A stretch of 64,000 bases of DNA from Bacteroidales bacterium. GTDB taxonomy: Bacteria > Bacteroidota > Bacteroidia > Bacteroidales > UBA3824. The stretch lies in the NCBI GenBank assembly GCA_016286055.1, contig JAEERW010000003.1:186001-250000 (forward strand), given 5' to 3'. The translations under genes were made by a program, and so were the position numbers. Positions 24,977-34,489 of the stretch are shown here, piece after piece; within the stretch, counting starts at the first letter, position 1; each line of letters starts with the position of its first letter. The notes beneath the pieces are model-generated. The model made no database searches. It was not told where the DNA came from and saw nothing but the letters and a program-made list of their open reading frames with translations.

Positions 24977-26101
24977 ATGACAAGAGAGTTAAATATAAAA
25001 ACTATAATTCTTTATATGTTGATATTCATTTTCAACATAAACAAAGGAATCGGACAAATTAGCGATTTAGATATAATTGTTCCTGCTGGGCTTAATGGGA
25101 AGTGCGGTTTTATCGATAAAAATGGAGATTGGGCGATTGACCCTCAATTTTCCGACTGTGGACTCTTTTCTGATAATGGGTTGGCAAGTTTTTACATATC
25201 AGATGTTCCCGAAGAAGAACGTTTTGTGTTGTTTTACCATCCGATAAAAAAAGGGTATATCAATAGAAAAGGAGAAATAATCATAGAACCACAATTTAAC
25301 AATGCTGAAAAATTCGTTAATGGATTAGCAATTGTTGATATAGACGGTAAATTTGGTTATATTGACACAACTGGCAAAATCGTTATAAATCCGCAATTTG
25401 AAGGCGCAAGTGATTTCGGGGAAAACGGATTGGCTGTGATTAAAATGAATAACAAATGGGGATATATTGACAAAACAGGTAAAATAATTATCGACCCTCA
25501 ATTTGATGAGGCTGGTGTTTTTTGTAAAAACGGATTGGCATGTGTAAAAACAAACGACAAATATGGTTATATAGACAATAAAGGCAATGTAGTTATTGAT
25601 TTTCAATTTGACGGTGCCTGGTATTATTTTACGAATGGTTTGGCATTAATTAGATTAAACAACAAATATGGATTTATAGACAAAACAGGTACAATGGTTA
25701 TTAAACCACAATTTGATTTTGCTGAACCGTTTGCAGAAAACGGCTTGGCTGCGATTGAATTTGATGACAAAGGGGGGTATATTGACAGAACTGGTAAGTT
25801 TGTTATTAATCCACAATTTGAAGAAGTCTTGTCTTTTAGTAAAAATGGTTTGGCTCGTGTTAAAAACAATAACAAATGGGGATGTATAGATCAAAACGGT
25901 GATATTATTATTAATAATCTATATGATTATATTTTAATATATGATAATATAATTTTTGTGAAGCAAAATCGAAAATGGGGAATTATTGATCAAAAAGGTA
26001 AATTAATTTCTCTACCACAATTTGATTGGGTTATTGATATAACAGCATCTATTCATTTAGTTGAAATGGAATTTGAAGATCCTACAATAGTCTTTCATTG
26101 A
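24977..26101 (+). CDS. secreted WG-repeat protein
   Basis: 374 residues with an N-terminal signal (TIILYMLIFIFNINKGIGQ). Nine repeats of 30-45 residues have the WG pattern W/F-G-x-I-D-K-x-G-K-I-x-I-x-P-Q-F (for example WGYIDKTGKIIIDPQF and YGFIDKTGTMVIKPQF). Repeat arrays of this type form beta-propeller-like or solenoid surfaces; ligands are unknown. A G6 run lies near 25772 in a repeat. It is followed by a kinase-like pseudogene on the opposite strand. Confidence 0.87.
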   Translation: MTRELNIKTIILYMLIFIFNINKGIGQISDLDIIVPAGLNGKCGFIDKNGDWAIDPQFSDCGLFSDNGLASFYISDVPEEERFVLFYHPIKKGYINRKGEIIIEPQFNNAEKFVNGLAIVDIDGKFGYIDTTGKIVINPQFEGASDFGENGLAVIKMNNKWGYIDKTGKIIIDPQFDEAGVFCKNGLACVKTNDKYGYIDNKGNVVIDFQFDGAWYYFTNGLALIRLNNKYGFIDKTGTMVIKPQFDFAEPFAENGLAAIEFDDKGGYIDRTGKFVINPQFEEVLSFSKNGLARVKNNNKWGCIDQNGDIIINNLYDYILIYDNIIFVKQNRKWGIIDQKGKLISLPQFDWVIDITASIHLVEMEFEDPTIVFH

Positions 26102-26105
26102 GTTA

Positions 26106-26597
26106 TCATTTACTTGCTTTATTTGTCCAATCCTCCGCCTCTTTCCGCGTCTTAAAAATAATCACTTTCTTATCCGGATATTTTGCAAATAGCGAAAGTA
26201 AAACCGGCTTGTTTTCGGAGTCATATTTTTTTATGTAGGCAACTAAATCTTGATCCAATTCATAATCAATCTACGGCATATCTTGGCGGTGTTTGCCGAG
26301 GCGTTGATTGAGACCTTGCATACAGATATTAATGTCGAAATCGAGAAAAAACACAGTATCACAAGCGGCAATGCGCACCTCGTATGTGCGACTATAATCA
26401 CCGTCAATAATCCAACTATCGAGGCTCAATAAGTCATTGAGTTTCAGGTCAAATTCAGACCGTGAAATATGCGTTTTGTCAGCGTTCCACCAAATATTAT
26501 CCAAATGGTACAGCGGCAACCCCGTAGCATTATGCAGCATTTGAGCAAAAGTGGTTTTGCCGCTGCCCGATGGTCCGATTACGATTGCTTTTTTCAC
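26106..26597 (-). pseudogene. adenylate kinase-related P-loop protein, interrupted by an amber codon
   Basis: The reading frame starts at GTG (26597) with AIVIGPSGSGKTTFAQ as the P-loop, then LPLYHLDNIWWNAD and SWIIDGDYSRTYEVR, as in FlaR/topology-modulation-like kinases. After QDMP a TAG (26273-26271) stops it at 108 codons. The same frame then continues without a break (IDYELDQDLVAYIKKYD ... VIIFKTRKEAEDW) for 54 codons to a normal TGA. Relatives have an acidic residue after DMP, so GAG to TAG is likely. GTGA overlaps the upstream gene. Confidence 0.75.
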
Positions 26598-27037
26598 AAT
26601 TTTTCTCCTCTTCTCACAAACAACCCTTCCGCCGTCGCCAAACTCTTCACCATCTCCAAAAAATGCTCATTAGGATTATAAACTGTCATATACAAATCGC
26701 CGCTGTTTAAGGTGATGAGCGTGTCATCGGCGGGGAAAAGAAAATTTGCGTATCCTTTTGACAGGCAATTATTTATGCTGTCAAATATTTCATTTGGCGA
26801 TGGATTGCCGAAGATGACAAAATAGCAACTCAATTTGATTATCAAATATGCAAAATGTTGGTACAATTGATTGATATATTGACCTTTGCAGCAAAAATCT
26901 TCCACTGCAAAATATTGTTTTGAACGCTCTGCCGATACTCTTTCGGGCAGGAAATCAACCACCCAAAACGGTTTTTCCAATAGGCGTTCTATTTGATTTT
27001 CAGAGTTTTGATTCATTATTGTTTGTTCCATATTCAT
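26594..27037 (-). CDS. small soluble protein of unknown function
   Basis: About 147 residues from the first ATG (27037). Recognisable stretches are PFWVVDFLPERVS near the start and FLPADDTLI/LYMTVYNPNEHFLEMVKSLA near the end. I recall similar proteins in Bacteroidota next to kinase-like genes but can give no function. A TATTTTTG promoter box lies at 27070-27063 on this strand. GTGA overlap with the kinase-like pseudogene indicates an operon. Confidence 0.7.
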   Translation of the reverse strand: MNMEQTIMNQNSENQIERLLEKPFWVVDFLPERVSAERSKQYFAVEDFCCKGQYINQLYQHFAYLIIKLSCYFVIFGNPSPNEIFDSINNCLSKGYANFLFPADDTLITLNSGDLYMTVYNPNEHFLEMVKSLATAEGLFVRRGEKL

Positions 27038-27178
27038 AATCGTCGTCAATTTATTATTACCACAAAAATATGAAATTTAAATAAAATTCATTATTTCTGA
27101 TTTTTTTTGAGGAAAAATTACACATCATCTCAAAATATTGCTTATTTTTAGTCTCTGAAATATACTAATTATTTTACG

Positions 27179-28528
27179 ATGAAGAATTTATCAATAGACA
27201 TTAGCAAAGCGTTCGGATTTGTGTCCGAAAACGATTACAAAGCATTGCAAAACAAGGCGTTGGAATGTAACGCCGCTCTTTACGACAAGAACCTCCCCGG
27301 CAACGACTTCCTCGGTTGGGCCGACGTTAAAAACATCATTTCCGAAGACGAACTTTCGCAGATTGAGGCCAAGGCTGCCGAACTCCGCAAAAAAATCGAC
27401 GTGCTCGTGGTTATCGGCATTGGCGGAAGTTACCTCGGCGCTAAGGCGGTTATCGAGGCTCTCAGCAACTCGTTTGTGCAGATGAACCCTAAAAAGGGCA
27501 ATCCTATTATCCTTTTTGCCGGACAGAATATCGGCGAGGACTATATCAGCGAACTTATGGACGCTATTGCCGACCGTAGTTATGCCCTATGCGTTATTTC
27601 TAAGTCGGGAACTACCACTGAGCCTGCCATCGCTTTTCGTCTGCTCAAAGCCAAAATTGAAGAAAAATATGGCAAGGCTGAGGCCGCAAACCGTATTGTT
27701 GCCATCACCGACAAATCGCGCGGCGCACTCCGCACTCTCGCCGATTCAGAGGGTTACAAAACTTTTGTTATTGGCGATACAGTAGGAGGTAGGTTCTCGG
27801 TGCTTACTCCCGTGGGACTTTTCCCCATCGCTGTGGCTGGTTTCGATATTCGTCAACTGTTGCAAGGCGCATACGACATTGAGGCCATTTCGCAAAAAGG
27901 TAAATCGTTCGACGAGAACATTCCCGCTCATTATGCCGTGGTTCGTAATTTGCTCTACCAAAAGAAATTCTCTACCGAAATTCTTGTTAACTTCCATCCC
28001 AAACTCCACTATTTTTCTGAATGGTGGAAACAACTTTACGGCGAATCGGAAGGCAAAGACGGCAAGGGTATTTTCCCTGCATCGGTAGATTTCACCTCCG
28101 ACCTTCACTCTATGGGTCAATACATTCAAGAGGGCGTTCGTCTTATGTACGAAACTGTTATCTCAATTGCCGAACCCGACCGCAAGGTCGAAATTCCGTC
28201 AGATGCTCAAAATCTCGACCAACTCAACTTTCTTGCCGGCAAACGGGTGGATTTTGTCAACAAACAGGCAGAACTCGGTACTCAACTTGCTCACCTCGAC
28301 GGCGGTGTTCCGCAAATCCGCATCGAGATTCCCAAACTCAACGAGTATTATCTTGGTCAGATGATTTATTTCTTTGAAAAAGCCTGTGGCATAAGCGGAT
28401 ACATTCTCGGCGTAAACCCCTTCAACCAACCCGGCGTAGAGGCTTACAAAAAGAATATGTTTGCCCTCTTAGACAAGCCCGGCTACGAAGAGGCATCGAA
28501 GGCAATTAGAGCAAGATTGGCAAAATAG
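27179..28528 (+). CDS. pgi: glucose-6-phosphate isomerase
   Basis: 449 residues, the length of bacterial Pgi. It interconverts glucose-6-phosphate and fructose-6-phosphate in the cytoplasm. [18 protein letters not shown] and [17 protein letters not shown] form the sugar-phosphate-binding loops. [11 protein letters not shown] is the first family signature, and the conserved catalytic Glu is expected in [15 protein letters not shown] or ESEGKDGKG. The C-terminal [15 protein letters not shown] segment ([15 protein letters not shown]) is typical. A monocistronic unit with a terminator behind it. Confidence 0.95.
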   Translation: MKNLSIDISKAFGFVSENDYKALQNKALECNAALYDKNLPGNDFLGWADVKNIISEDELSQIEAKAAELRKKIDVLVVIGIGGSYLGAKAVIEALSNSFVQMNPKKGNPIILFAGQNIGEDYISELMDAIADRSYALCVISKSGTTTEPAIAFRLLKAKIEEKYGKAEAANRIVAITDKSRGALRTLADSEGYKTFVIGDTVGGRFSVLTPVGLFPIAVAGFDIRQLLQGAYDIEAISQKGKSFDENIPAHYAVVRNLLYQKKFSTEILVNFHPKLHYFSEWWKQLYGESEGKDGKGIFPASVDFTSDLHSMGQYIQEGVRLMYETVISIAEPDRKVEIPSDAQNLDQLNFLAGKRVDFVNKQAELGTQLAHLDGGVPQIRIEIPKLNEYYLGQMIYFFEKACGISGYILGVNPFNQPGVEAYKKNMFALLDKPGYEEASKAIRARLAK

Positions 28529-28546
28529 TGGTTATTACTTAGTTAT

Positions 28547-28584
28547 AAAAAATCCTCCGTGAATGATTTGCGGAGGATTTTTTT
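28547..28584. terminator. bidirectional intrinsic terminator
   Basis: AAAAATCCTCCG and its complement CGGAGGATTTTT enclose an 11-base loop between the convergent pgi and ATPase genes, with A/T runs on both sides. Confidence 0.9.
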
Positions 28585-29918
28585 TATATTTCCTGTTCCA
28601 ATATTTTGTCTAATATCGAAATATAATAAAAAGGAATGTTCAATAATTTGAAATGTTTTCCTGTTTTAGTAATTAATTCGTTGATTTCAAAAGGTTTGCT
28701 CCATACTCTTACCGCTATTCTGTGTGGAGCGGTTTCCATAAAAACTTGTAATGATTTTAAATGAGCATTAACTCCCGATGTTACTTCTATCGGAATACAC
28801 AATCCTTGAAACGGAAATACAAAATCCACTTCGGATGTGGTTCCGTTTTTAGGATTAACCCAAAAATTTCGCTTTGTAGATACTTTTGAATTGTAGGCTA
28901 TAAGTTCTTGTGCTGTAATGTGTTCTGCAATTCGTCCCCGCCAAACATCTTGTATGTTTTCCACAGAAAAAACATCTTTTCGTATCTGTGCGGCATAGTT
29001 AATAATACCGGTGTCGAGCCATAGAAGTTTGGGCCTGCGCGTAAAAGATGGAAGCATAGGCATTTCAGTTGACACAACGGGATACGCCAGTTCTAAAAGC
29101 ATTGATTTTTCGATTATTTGAAACGCCTCGCTCATTTCGCGGGTTTTGTAAGGTGAATTTGCAAAATGTTCAAACGTAATAGTTTCGCCTCCGAGTTTCC
29201 ATCCGTTGGTAATAATAAATCTCAGCACCTTGGCCATAGTGTCGTTAGGAGCGTATTTTTCCACATCGTCGCAATAAGCGTTTATCAGTGTTTCGTAAAT
29301 ATCGTCTGTGGCAAGAATATCTTTTTTGTGTGCATAACGGTTTACGGCGGCGGGCATTCCGCCTACAATGCAGTAGTTTTTAAAAGCGGACATAATTCTT
29401 TCGTGAGCCAATTCTGCCTTCTGATTTTCAATGAGTTCCTTGTCAAAATCATTTCCAATTCCCGATAAAAACTCCAAAAACGAACATGGTCGAACCGCTG
29501 CATACTGAACCCTTCCAACGGGAAACGAAATTCTGTTTCCGATGAGGCTTTCTAACAACGAACCAGCGCAAATTACGTAAAGGTAATTTGCTTTTTCGTA
29601 AAAATACCTTAACATCGAAACTGCCTGTGGCGAATTTTGGATTTCGTCAATAAAAAGTAAAGTTGGCTTGTCTAATTTTTGTTGACTGCAATGAATGAAA
29701 ATTGCATCAATCAATGTATCAAAATTTTTATGTTTTTCAAAAAGCACCTTATCAGCCTCTTCATCGAGATTTAAATGAAGATATACGTCAAATTCCTTGG
29801 AAAAAATATCAACAAGAGTTGATTTCCCAGTTTGCCTTGCGCCGCGTAAGATAAGCGGTTTTCTATCGTTAGAATCTTTCCATTCTTTAAGATATTGTAA
29901 TAATGTACGTTGAATCAT
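28584..29918 (-). CDS. AAA_14/DUF4143 ATPase 2
   Basis: 444 residues, the same family as the genes at 13184 and 56982. Walker A is GARQTGKST near residue 26, Walker B LLFIDEIQNSP near 90 and the sensor-like VICAGSLLESLIGNR near 115. The C-terminal DUF4143 domain contains TSEVDFVFPFQGLCIPIEVTSG near 375-395, a PD-(D/E)XK-like core. The start codon lies only three bases from a three-unit 33-bp array whose sequence differs from the arrays of the other two ATPases. Function is unknown. Confidence 0.9.
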   Translation of the reverse strand: MIQRTLLQYLKEWKDSNDRKPLILRGARQTGKSTLVDIFSKEFDVYLHLNLDEEADKVLFEKHKNFDTLIDAIFIHCSQQKLDKPTLLFIDEIQNSPQAVSMLRYFYEKANYLYVICAGSLLESLIGNRISFPVGRVQYAAVRPCSFLEFLSGIGNDFDKELIENQKAELAHERIMSAFKNYCIVGGMPAAVNRYAHKKDILATDDIYETLINAYCDDVEKYAPNDTMAKVLRFIITNGWKLGGETITFEHFANSPYKTREMSEAFQIIEKSMLLELAYPVVSTEMPMLPSFTRRPKLLWLDTGIINYAAQIRKDVFSVENIQDVWRGRIAEHITAQELIAYNSKVSTKRNFWVNPKNGTTSEVDFVFPFQGLCIPIEVTSGVNAHLKSLQVFMETAPHRIAVRVWSKPFEINELITKTGKHFKLLNIPFYYISILDKILEQEI

Positions 29919-29921
29919 TCT

Positions 29922-30020
29922 TTGTAAGGTTCAATAGGTAAAAACTTAAAATTCTTGTAAGGTTCAAGAGGTAAAATTATAAAATTTTTGTAAGATTCAA
30001 TAGGTAAATGTCAAATAAAT
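29922..30020. repeat. 33-bp array upstream of ATPase 2 (3 units)
   Basis: Plus-strand units start at 29922, 29955 and 29988, a pitch of exactly 33. The core TTGTAAGGTTCAATAGG is kept with one change in each of two units; the last 12 bases vary. It is adjacent to the start codon, so it lies in the leader or overlaps the promoter. A possible -7 box TAAATTTG on the minus strand is at 30039-30032. Confidence 0.93.
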
Positions 30021-30062
30021 GCTTTTTTTATCAAATTTATTTACATCTTAGAAATTTATCCT

Positions 30063-30070
30063 TATCTTTG
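30063..30070 (+). promoter_or_regulatory. promoter -7 box of the small gene at 30092
   Basis: TATCTTTG with TTTA 19 bases upstream; 21 bases before the start codon. Confidence 0.7.
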
Positions 30071-30091
30071 TACTATTAACCACCCCACACC

Positions 30092-30364
30092 ATGACCCGG
30101 CATTTTTGGAACATATCAACCCATACGCCATCAACTGCGGCTTTGCACCGCATTGAAACCGCTGTGGTAAAAAATGCCTATATCGTTGATTATAAAAAGT
30201 TTGCCGCTGATTACCATATTCTCAAAATCGAGGTGGATACCAACAAAGTTTCTTCGCTTCTTGCCGACCTCAATGCTGAATTTGCGGTAGAACCATACAA
30301 CAAGATTCACCTCAACCGTGCCGACGACGATGAGGTGTATCTGAATATCAAAATTTTAGAGTAA
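30092..30364 (+). CDS. small conserved protein of unknown function
   Basis: 90 residues, beginning MTRHFWNISTHTPSTAALHRIE with VVKNAYIVDYKKF following. I recall similar short proteins in Bacteroidota but no function. It has its own promoter and ends exactly against ridA on the other strand: TAA and the complement of TAG are adjacent with no base between. Confidence 0.65.
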   Translation: MTRHFWNISTHTPSTAALHRIETAVVKNAYIVDYKKFAADYHILKIEVDTNKVSSLLADLNAEFAVEPYNKIHLNRADDDEVYLNIKILE

Positions 30365-30739
30365 CTATTTTGCCGCAATTGCCTCTATCTCAATCCTTGC
30401 GCCTTTGGGCAAATCTTTGGCTGCAAATGCCGAGCGGGCGGGCGGATTTTCGGTGAAATACTCGCCGTAAACCTTGTTCATTTCGGCAAAATCGGCTATG
30501 TCGGCAAGTAAACAAGTGGTTTTTACAACGTTTTTATAACTATATCCTGCGGCTTGGAGTATGCCTCCTATGTTGTTGAGTACCAATTTGGTTTGTTCCG
30601 AAATTGAACCTTTTGACAGTTCGCCGGTTTTTGGATCAATGGGAATTTGTCCGGAGATAAACAAAATATTTCCGGCTTCAATTGCCTGACTATAAGGACC
30701 AATGGCCTTAGGTGCGTTGTCGGTTTGGATTGCTTTCAT
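30365..30739 (-). CDS. ridA: RidA family enamine/imine deaminase
   Basis: 124 residues, full length for the family. It hydrolyses reactive 2-aminoacrylate and related imines formed by PLP enzymes. Visible family motifs: [16 protein letters not shown] at the start, [10 protein letters not shown], the conserved Arg in [24 protein letters not shown], and a cysteine in [11 protein letters not shown]. It lies directly downstream of rnpB on the same strand, with the rnpB T run 19-25 bases before the ATG. Confidence 0.93.
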   Translation of the reverse strand: MKAIQTDNAPKAIGPYSQAIEAGNILFISGQIPIDPKTGELSKGSISEQTKLVLNNIGGILQAAGYSYKNVVKTTCLLADIADFAEMNKVYGEYFTENPPARSAFAAKDLPKGARIEIEAIAAK

Positions 30740-30764
30740 AATGTGATGATTAAAATTAAAAAAA

Positions 30765-31109
30765 GAAGCGGGCCTATAAGCCGGATTCTGTTCCGCCCGA
30801 AAGCGGTGCCTGCCATTTATCTACTGCCGCCGTTGCCGACGACCTCTAACGACCTACCCCCCGGCTCGGGCGAGCAACCCGAATATACCGGTATATTTGG
30901 CCTTTCAACCCGCCGATGCACAACTATCGACATCACTGCCGATATTGGTAGGCTCTTACCCTGCCTTCTCACCCTTACCCTTGCGGGCGGTTGTTTTCTT
31001 CTGCATTTACCACAACCTCGCGGCTGTCTTCCAGTTAAGAAGGGCGGTGCTCTGTGTTGCCCGGACTTTCCTCTCGCACGTGAGTGCCAGCGACAGACCG
31101 GCCTGCTTC
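30765..31109 (-). ncRNA. rnpB: RNase P RNA (type A)
   Basis: The catalytic RNA that matures tRNA 5' ends. On the minus strand, GAGGAAAGTCCGGGC (31073-31059) is conserved region I. AGATAAATGGCAGGCACCG (30822-30804) is the conserved 3' core region, followed by GAATCCGGCTTATAGGC. The 5' GAAGC and 3' GCTTC ends pair as helix P1, and a run of Ts follows (30764-30758). The 5' end lies two bases after tRNA-Gly, so both are probably made as one transcript that RNase P and other nucleases separate. Confidence 0.92.
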
Positions 31110-31111
31110 GA

Positions 31112-31183
31112 GCGGGAAACGGGGGTCGAACCCGCAACCTGCGGCTTGGGAAGCCGCCGCTCTGCCAATTGCGCTATTCCCGC
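31112..31183 (-). tRNA. tRNA-Gly (anticodon CCC)
   Basis: 72 bases. The acceptor stem GCGGGAA/TTCCCGC, the anticodon stem GCGGC/GCCGC with loop TTCCCAA (anticodon CCC) and the T arm GCGGG-TTCGACC-CCCGT are all complete. CCA is not encoded (the next bases are TCG). It lies directly in front of rnpB. Confidence 0.93.
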
Positions 31184-31195
31184 ATTTATTGGCTG

Positions 31196-31225
31196 CAAAA
31201 TTATACAACTTTTGTGTTTCGCAAA
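31196..31225 (-). promoter_or_regulatory. promoter of tRNA-Gly/rnpB
   Basis: On the minus strand, TTTG (31225-31222), an 18-base spacer and TAATTTTG (31203-31196), 12 bases before the tRNA. Confidence 0.75.
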
Positions 31226-31227
31226 AT

Positions 31228-32118
31228 TTATTTGCACAATTTTTCGTATTCGCGCTTTATCATCTCGGTGATTTCGTAGTTTTTTTTGCCGTTCCAATTG
31301 GGCGCAACTACCATATTCATAGGCGATTCGCTTACAAACCGTTCAAATATCATATCCTTTCTGGCTCGATGGGCGTAACGGGCTGCAAATCCGGCGTATT
31401 CCTCTACCGTGGGCAGGTGAAATTGCTCGGGATGATGCTCGTATTGCCGCTCCATTGCCGTGCCTTTAATCACTTGCAGTTGGTGCAGTTTTAGAATCTT
31501 TACGGGTAATACCGACATAATGTCTGCCGTGTTTAGCATCATCTCCTCGGTTTCGCCGGGCAAATACATAATAAGGTGTGCGCAAATGTCGATACCAAAT
31601 TCGGCAGCGCGTTTGACGGCGTCTTCCACTTGGGCAAACGTGTGTCCGCGGTTTATCATCCGCAATGTGGCGTCGTAGCAACTCTCCACGCCGATTTCCA
31701 ACACGGTGTAGTACTTTTCGGAGTAATGCGCCAATAGTTCAAGTGTTTGATTGTCAACGCAGTCGGGACGGGTGGCAACAGTCAGCCCCACCACGTCGTC
31801 GCGCTGCAATGCCGAATCGTACAAGGTTTTCAACTTTGCGGTGTCGGCGTATGTGTTTGTATACGACTGGAAATAAGCGATATACTTTTGGCATTTGTAC
31901 TTTTTGGCAAAAAAAGCAATGCCCTCGTCCATCTGTTGGGCTATCGGTTTTGAGGCTTGTCCGTAAAAAGGGCTGAATGTCAGATTGTTGCAATATGTAC
32001 ACCCGCCTGTGCCGATGGTTCCGTCGCGGTTTGGACAGCCGAACCCCGCATTCAGGGCTATCTTCTGCACCCGGGTTCCGAACTTTTCTTTTATGTAAGA
32101 GGCGTATTCTCTGTACAT
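31228..32118 (-). CDS. TIGR01212 family radical SAM protein (YhcC type)
   Basis: 296 residues from the ATG at 32118. The family differs from most radical SAM enzymes in cysteine spacing: CPNRDGTIGTGGCTYCNN carries the cluster cysteines near residues 28-41. GVESCYDATLRMINRGH and HLIMYLPGETEEMM are typical for this family. The reaction is not established. The start overlaps the pyrD stop (TAATG), so translation is coupled to pyrD. Confidence 0.88.
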   Translation of the reverse strand: MYREYASYIKEKFGTRVQKIALNAGFGCPNRDGTIGTGGCTYCNNLTFSPFYGQASKPIAQQMDEGIAFFAKKYKCQKYIAYFQSYTNTYADTAKLKTLYDSALQRDDVVGLTVATRPDCVDNQTLELLAHYSEKYYTVLEIGVESCYDATLRMINRGHTFAQVEDAVKRAAEFGIDICAHLIMYLPGETEEMMLNTADIMSVLPVKILKLHQLQVIKGTAMERQYEHHPEQFHLPTVEEYAGFAARYAHRARKDMIFERFVSESPMNMVVAPNWNGKKNYEITEMIKREYEKLCK

Positions 32119-33140
32119 TACAGTTTTTTGAGAATCCGTTTTACACACGCCGGACCGTTGTAAATAAAACTTGTAAATATTTCTACAAGACTTGCACCGG
32201 CTTCGAGTTTTTCTCTCACGTCGTCGGCATCGAAAATGCCTCCTACACCAATAATCGGAATTTCGCCGTTGGTCTTTTTGCTGAGGTAACGAATCACTTC
32301 GGTGCTGCGTTTTTTTACCGGTTTGCCGCTCATTCCGCCGTTGCCAAAAGCCTTGATTTCTTCTTCGGAGTAATCGATGCCGCCGCGTTCGATGGTGGTG
32401 TTAGTGGCAATGATTCCGCTGATGCCTGTGGCGCGAACAATGTCAACAATGTCGTCTAACTGACCGTCGGTTAAGTCGGGAGCAATTTTTAGGAGAATGG
32501 GTTTTTGCACATCGTACTTTTTGTTTTCCTCGGTGAGAGCGGTCAAAAGTTTTGTCAACGGTTCTTTGTTTTGCAGTTCGCGGAGGTTGGGAGTGTTAGG
32601 CGAACTTATATTTATTGCTATGTAATCGACATAATCATGCAGGGCGTTTAAATCTTTCAAATAATCGTTTACAGCAAGTTCATTAGGCGTTACTTTATTC
32701 TTACCAATATTACCACCTATGATAACTTTACTGTATTTTTGTTTAATCTTTTTAACCATTTGTTCAACACCGTTGTTGTTGAATCCCATTCTATTGATAA
32801 GTCCCTGATTACGAATAAGTCTGAATAGACGTGGCTTGGGGTTTCCGGGCTGAGCCACAGGGGTAACAGTGCCCACTTCGATAAAACCAAAACCCATAAA
32901 ACCCAGTATATCAATGGCTTCCGCGTCTTTGTCGAGACCGGCGGCAAGTCCTATTGGGTTTGGAAACTTGATTCCGAACACTTCGCGCTCAAACTTTTTG
33001 TCCTGTTTTTGGTACAATGCGCGAATCAGGGGATTGAAAATTCTGATTTTCTGAAAAAATCTCAAAACGCCGAAAGTAAATCCGTGTACGCTTTCGGGAT
33101 TGAATTTAAAAAGTATCGGTCGAATAATGTGTTTGTACAT
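32118..33140 (-). CDS. pyrD: dihydroorotate dehydrogenase (quinone), class 2
   Basis: 340 residues. It oxidises dihydroorotate to orotate in pyrimidine synthesis and passes electrons to quinone. The N-terminal helical membrane-association part ([20 protein letters not shown]) identifies class 2. [27 protein letters not shown] and the catalytic serine region [15 protein letters not shown] are present, as is [29 protein letters not shown] box lies at 33164-33157 on this strand, 17 bases before the start. Confidence 0.94.
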   Translation of the reverse strand: MYKHIIRPILFKFNPESVHGFTFGVLRFFQKIRIFNPLIRALYQKQDKKFEREVFGIKFPNPIGLAAGLDKDAEAIDILGFMGFGFIEVGTVTPVAQPGNPKPRLFRLIRNQGLINRMGFNNNGVEQMVKKIKQKYSKVIIGGNIGKNKVTPNELAVNDYLKDLNALHDYVDYIAINISSPNTPNLRELQNKEPLTKLLTALTEENKKYDVQKPILLKIAPDLTDGQLDDIVDIVRATGISGIIATNTTIERGGIDYSEEEIKAFGNGGMSGKPVKKRSTEVIRYLSKKTNGEIPIIGVGGIFDADDVREKLEAGASLVEIFTSFIYNGPACVKRILKKL

Positions 33141-33730
33141 TGCTTTAATTTTTTTGCAAAGATAGAAAATTTGCGCAATGGTTTTGCTGTTGGATAAAAT
33201 TTTCAGAAAAAATGATATGACAAATTGTCATAGCGTTTTTGTCATCGGAATGTCATTAATGGGGGAGATTGCTCGCAAAAATTGAGTTTTTTCTTTCTCA
33301 GATTTCGCAAAACTATGAAAAATTCTTACTCTTACAGAATAATGCTCAACTCAAAATCCTTGTTTTGCCTGATGTGATGTTAAGCCACATTTTATATATT
33401 TAATTCTAATGGAGATATCGTTTTAATTTACTAAATATAAATATCTGAAAATCAATAATTTACCTATGAGTTAAAAACTTCATTTCAAATAGGCATTTTA
33501 GAGTATCAACGGTGGGTAAGGGGCCGATGCTCAATAATACGCTTTGTAAGTAATTGATTATTAATTAGTTATAAATGAATTACAACTGTTTATCGTTATT
33601 TCGCTGAAATTCAGTGCTGTTATAGATTTGGATTATCGGTAACGAGCCAAAAACTTAAAAAAGTGAAATCTGTATTTTTCGAATTTTTCAGGAATGTGAA
33701 TCTGTAAAAATTCTCTTTTTACAAAAATGA
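33141..33730. other. 590-base intergenic region with a dyad
   Basis: AT-rich DNA with no gene. It holds the pyrD promoter and a perfect dyad at 33216-33232, followed by two more TGTCAT half-sites up to 33257. Confidence 0.6.
33216..33232. promoter_or_regulatory. perfect TGACAA/TTGTCA dyad
   Basis: TATGACAA-A-TTGTCATA, eight-base arms, 52 bases upstream of the pyrD -7 box. A shorter related dyad (TGACATTTTGTCA) is at 35964-35976. A binding site for a dimeric regulator is likely; the factor is unknown. Confidence 0.6.
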
Positions 33731-34357
33731 CTATTCGCCCGAAGGAGAGTACAAAGTGAAAGTCTTGTTTGAATAGAAAACTATAATCTTTTCGGGATCG
33801 GTCTTCATAATGTTAACCGGCTCTGGCTTGGTTTCAATTTGTTTAATCTCCTTATTTTCTGATGGTTGGGATTTAACAGGTGTTTCTGTTTGTGCAACTT
33901 TCTGAGTTTTAGGTTGTTGCGGTTGTGGTTTTGGAGTTTCCACAATGATGGGTTCTGGTTTTACAGGTTCGGGTGCAACTGGTTCAGGGGTAACGGGTTC
34001 GGTATTGGTATCCGAAAATAGGAGAGTGGTTTGCACGGTTTGACCCGGAGACGTTTGTAACTGATGTGCCGATGGTTGCGGCGGAGTGGAAGGTTGCGGA
34101 GTAGACGGTTGAGGTGCCGACTGTTTTGGTGCACGGTACATATCACCCAAACCGAGAAAAAGCCAATCGCTACTAATCTCTGGAAACGTGCGCAAGATTT
34201 TTACCATAAATTCTTTGCTCGGTTTGTTTCTTCCGGAGATTACATGGCTAACACTCGATTTTTGAACACCGATTTTTTCGGCAAAAGCCGATGCATTGAG
34301 TTGTTCACTTTTTAAAATTTCGAGTATACGTTCTACGTCTTTGTCTTCTTCTTCCAT
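33731..34357 (-). CDS. XRE-family helix-turn-helix protein with a proline-rich tail
   Basis: 208 residues from MEEEDKDVERIL. Residues about 5-65 are an XRE helix-turn-helix (LNASAFAEKIGVQKSSVSHVISGRNKPS). Residues about 75-185 are a low-complexity linker rich in P, Q, E and T. The chain ends with a short conserved-looking IIVFYSNKTFTLYSPSGE. It probably binds DNA as a dimer; the perfect dyads at 34464 and 35139 are candidate sites. Its own promoter is at 34421-34390. Confidence 0.83.
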   Translation of the reverse strand: MEEEDKDVERILEILKSEQLNASAFAEKIGVQKSSVSHVISGRNKPSKEFMVKILRTFPEISSDWLFLGLGDMYRAPKQSAPQPSTPQPSTPPQPSAHQLQTSPGQTVQTTLLFSDTNTEPVTPEPVAPEPVKPEPIIVETPKPQPQQPKTQKVAQTETPVKSQPSENKEIKQIETKPEPVNIMKTDPEKIIVFYSNKTFTLYSPSGE

Positions 34358-34389
34358 AATGGTTACAATTTTAACTTGTTTTGATGTAA

Positions 34390-34421
34390 CAAATATAATT
34401 AACTTTTGTGATACCGCCAAA
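34390..34421 (-). promoter_or_regulatory. promoter of the XRE gene
   Basis: TTTG (34421-34418), a 20-base spacer and TATATTTG (34397-34390) on the minus strand, 32 bases before the ATG. Confidence 0.8.
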
Positions 34422-34463
34422 TTTATTTGCAACTATTTTTTAGAAAAATGAAAATATTTTACA

Positions 34464-34489
34464 AGTTTACAATTGTAACATTGTAAACT
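34464..34489. promoter_or_regulatory. perfect dyad, operator candidate 1
   Basis: AGTTTACAAT-TGTAAC-ATTGTAAACT, ten-base perfect arms, 42 bases upstream of the XRE -33 box. The same arms recur at 35139. Confidence 0.7.

Noticed and set aside
26106..26597. Recoding of TAG as a sense codon
   Set aside because: TAG is used as a normal terminal stop in other genes of the window, so a point mutation is the simpler explanation.
30647..31297. Several open frames across 30.6-31.3 kb
   Set aside because: They lie across rnpB and tRNA-Gly; their length comes from the GC-rich RNA genes and their translations match no protein pattern.
33216..33290. Sigma-54 promoter after the TGACAA dyad
   Set aside because: The GG and GC of the -24/-12 elements cannot be placed at the right distance with TTGC in the correct register.
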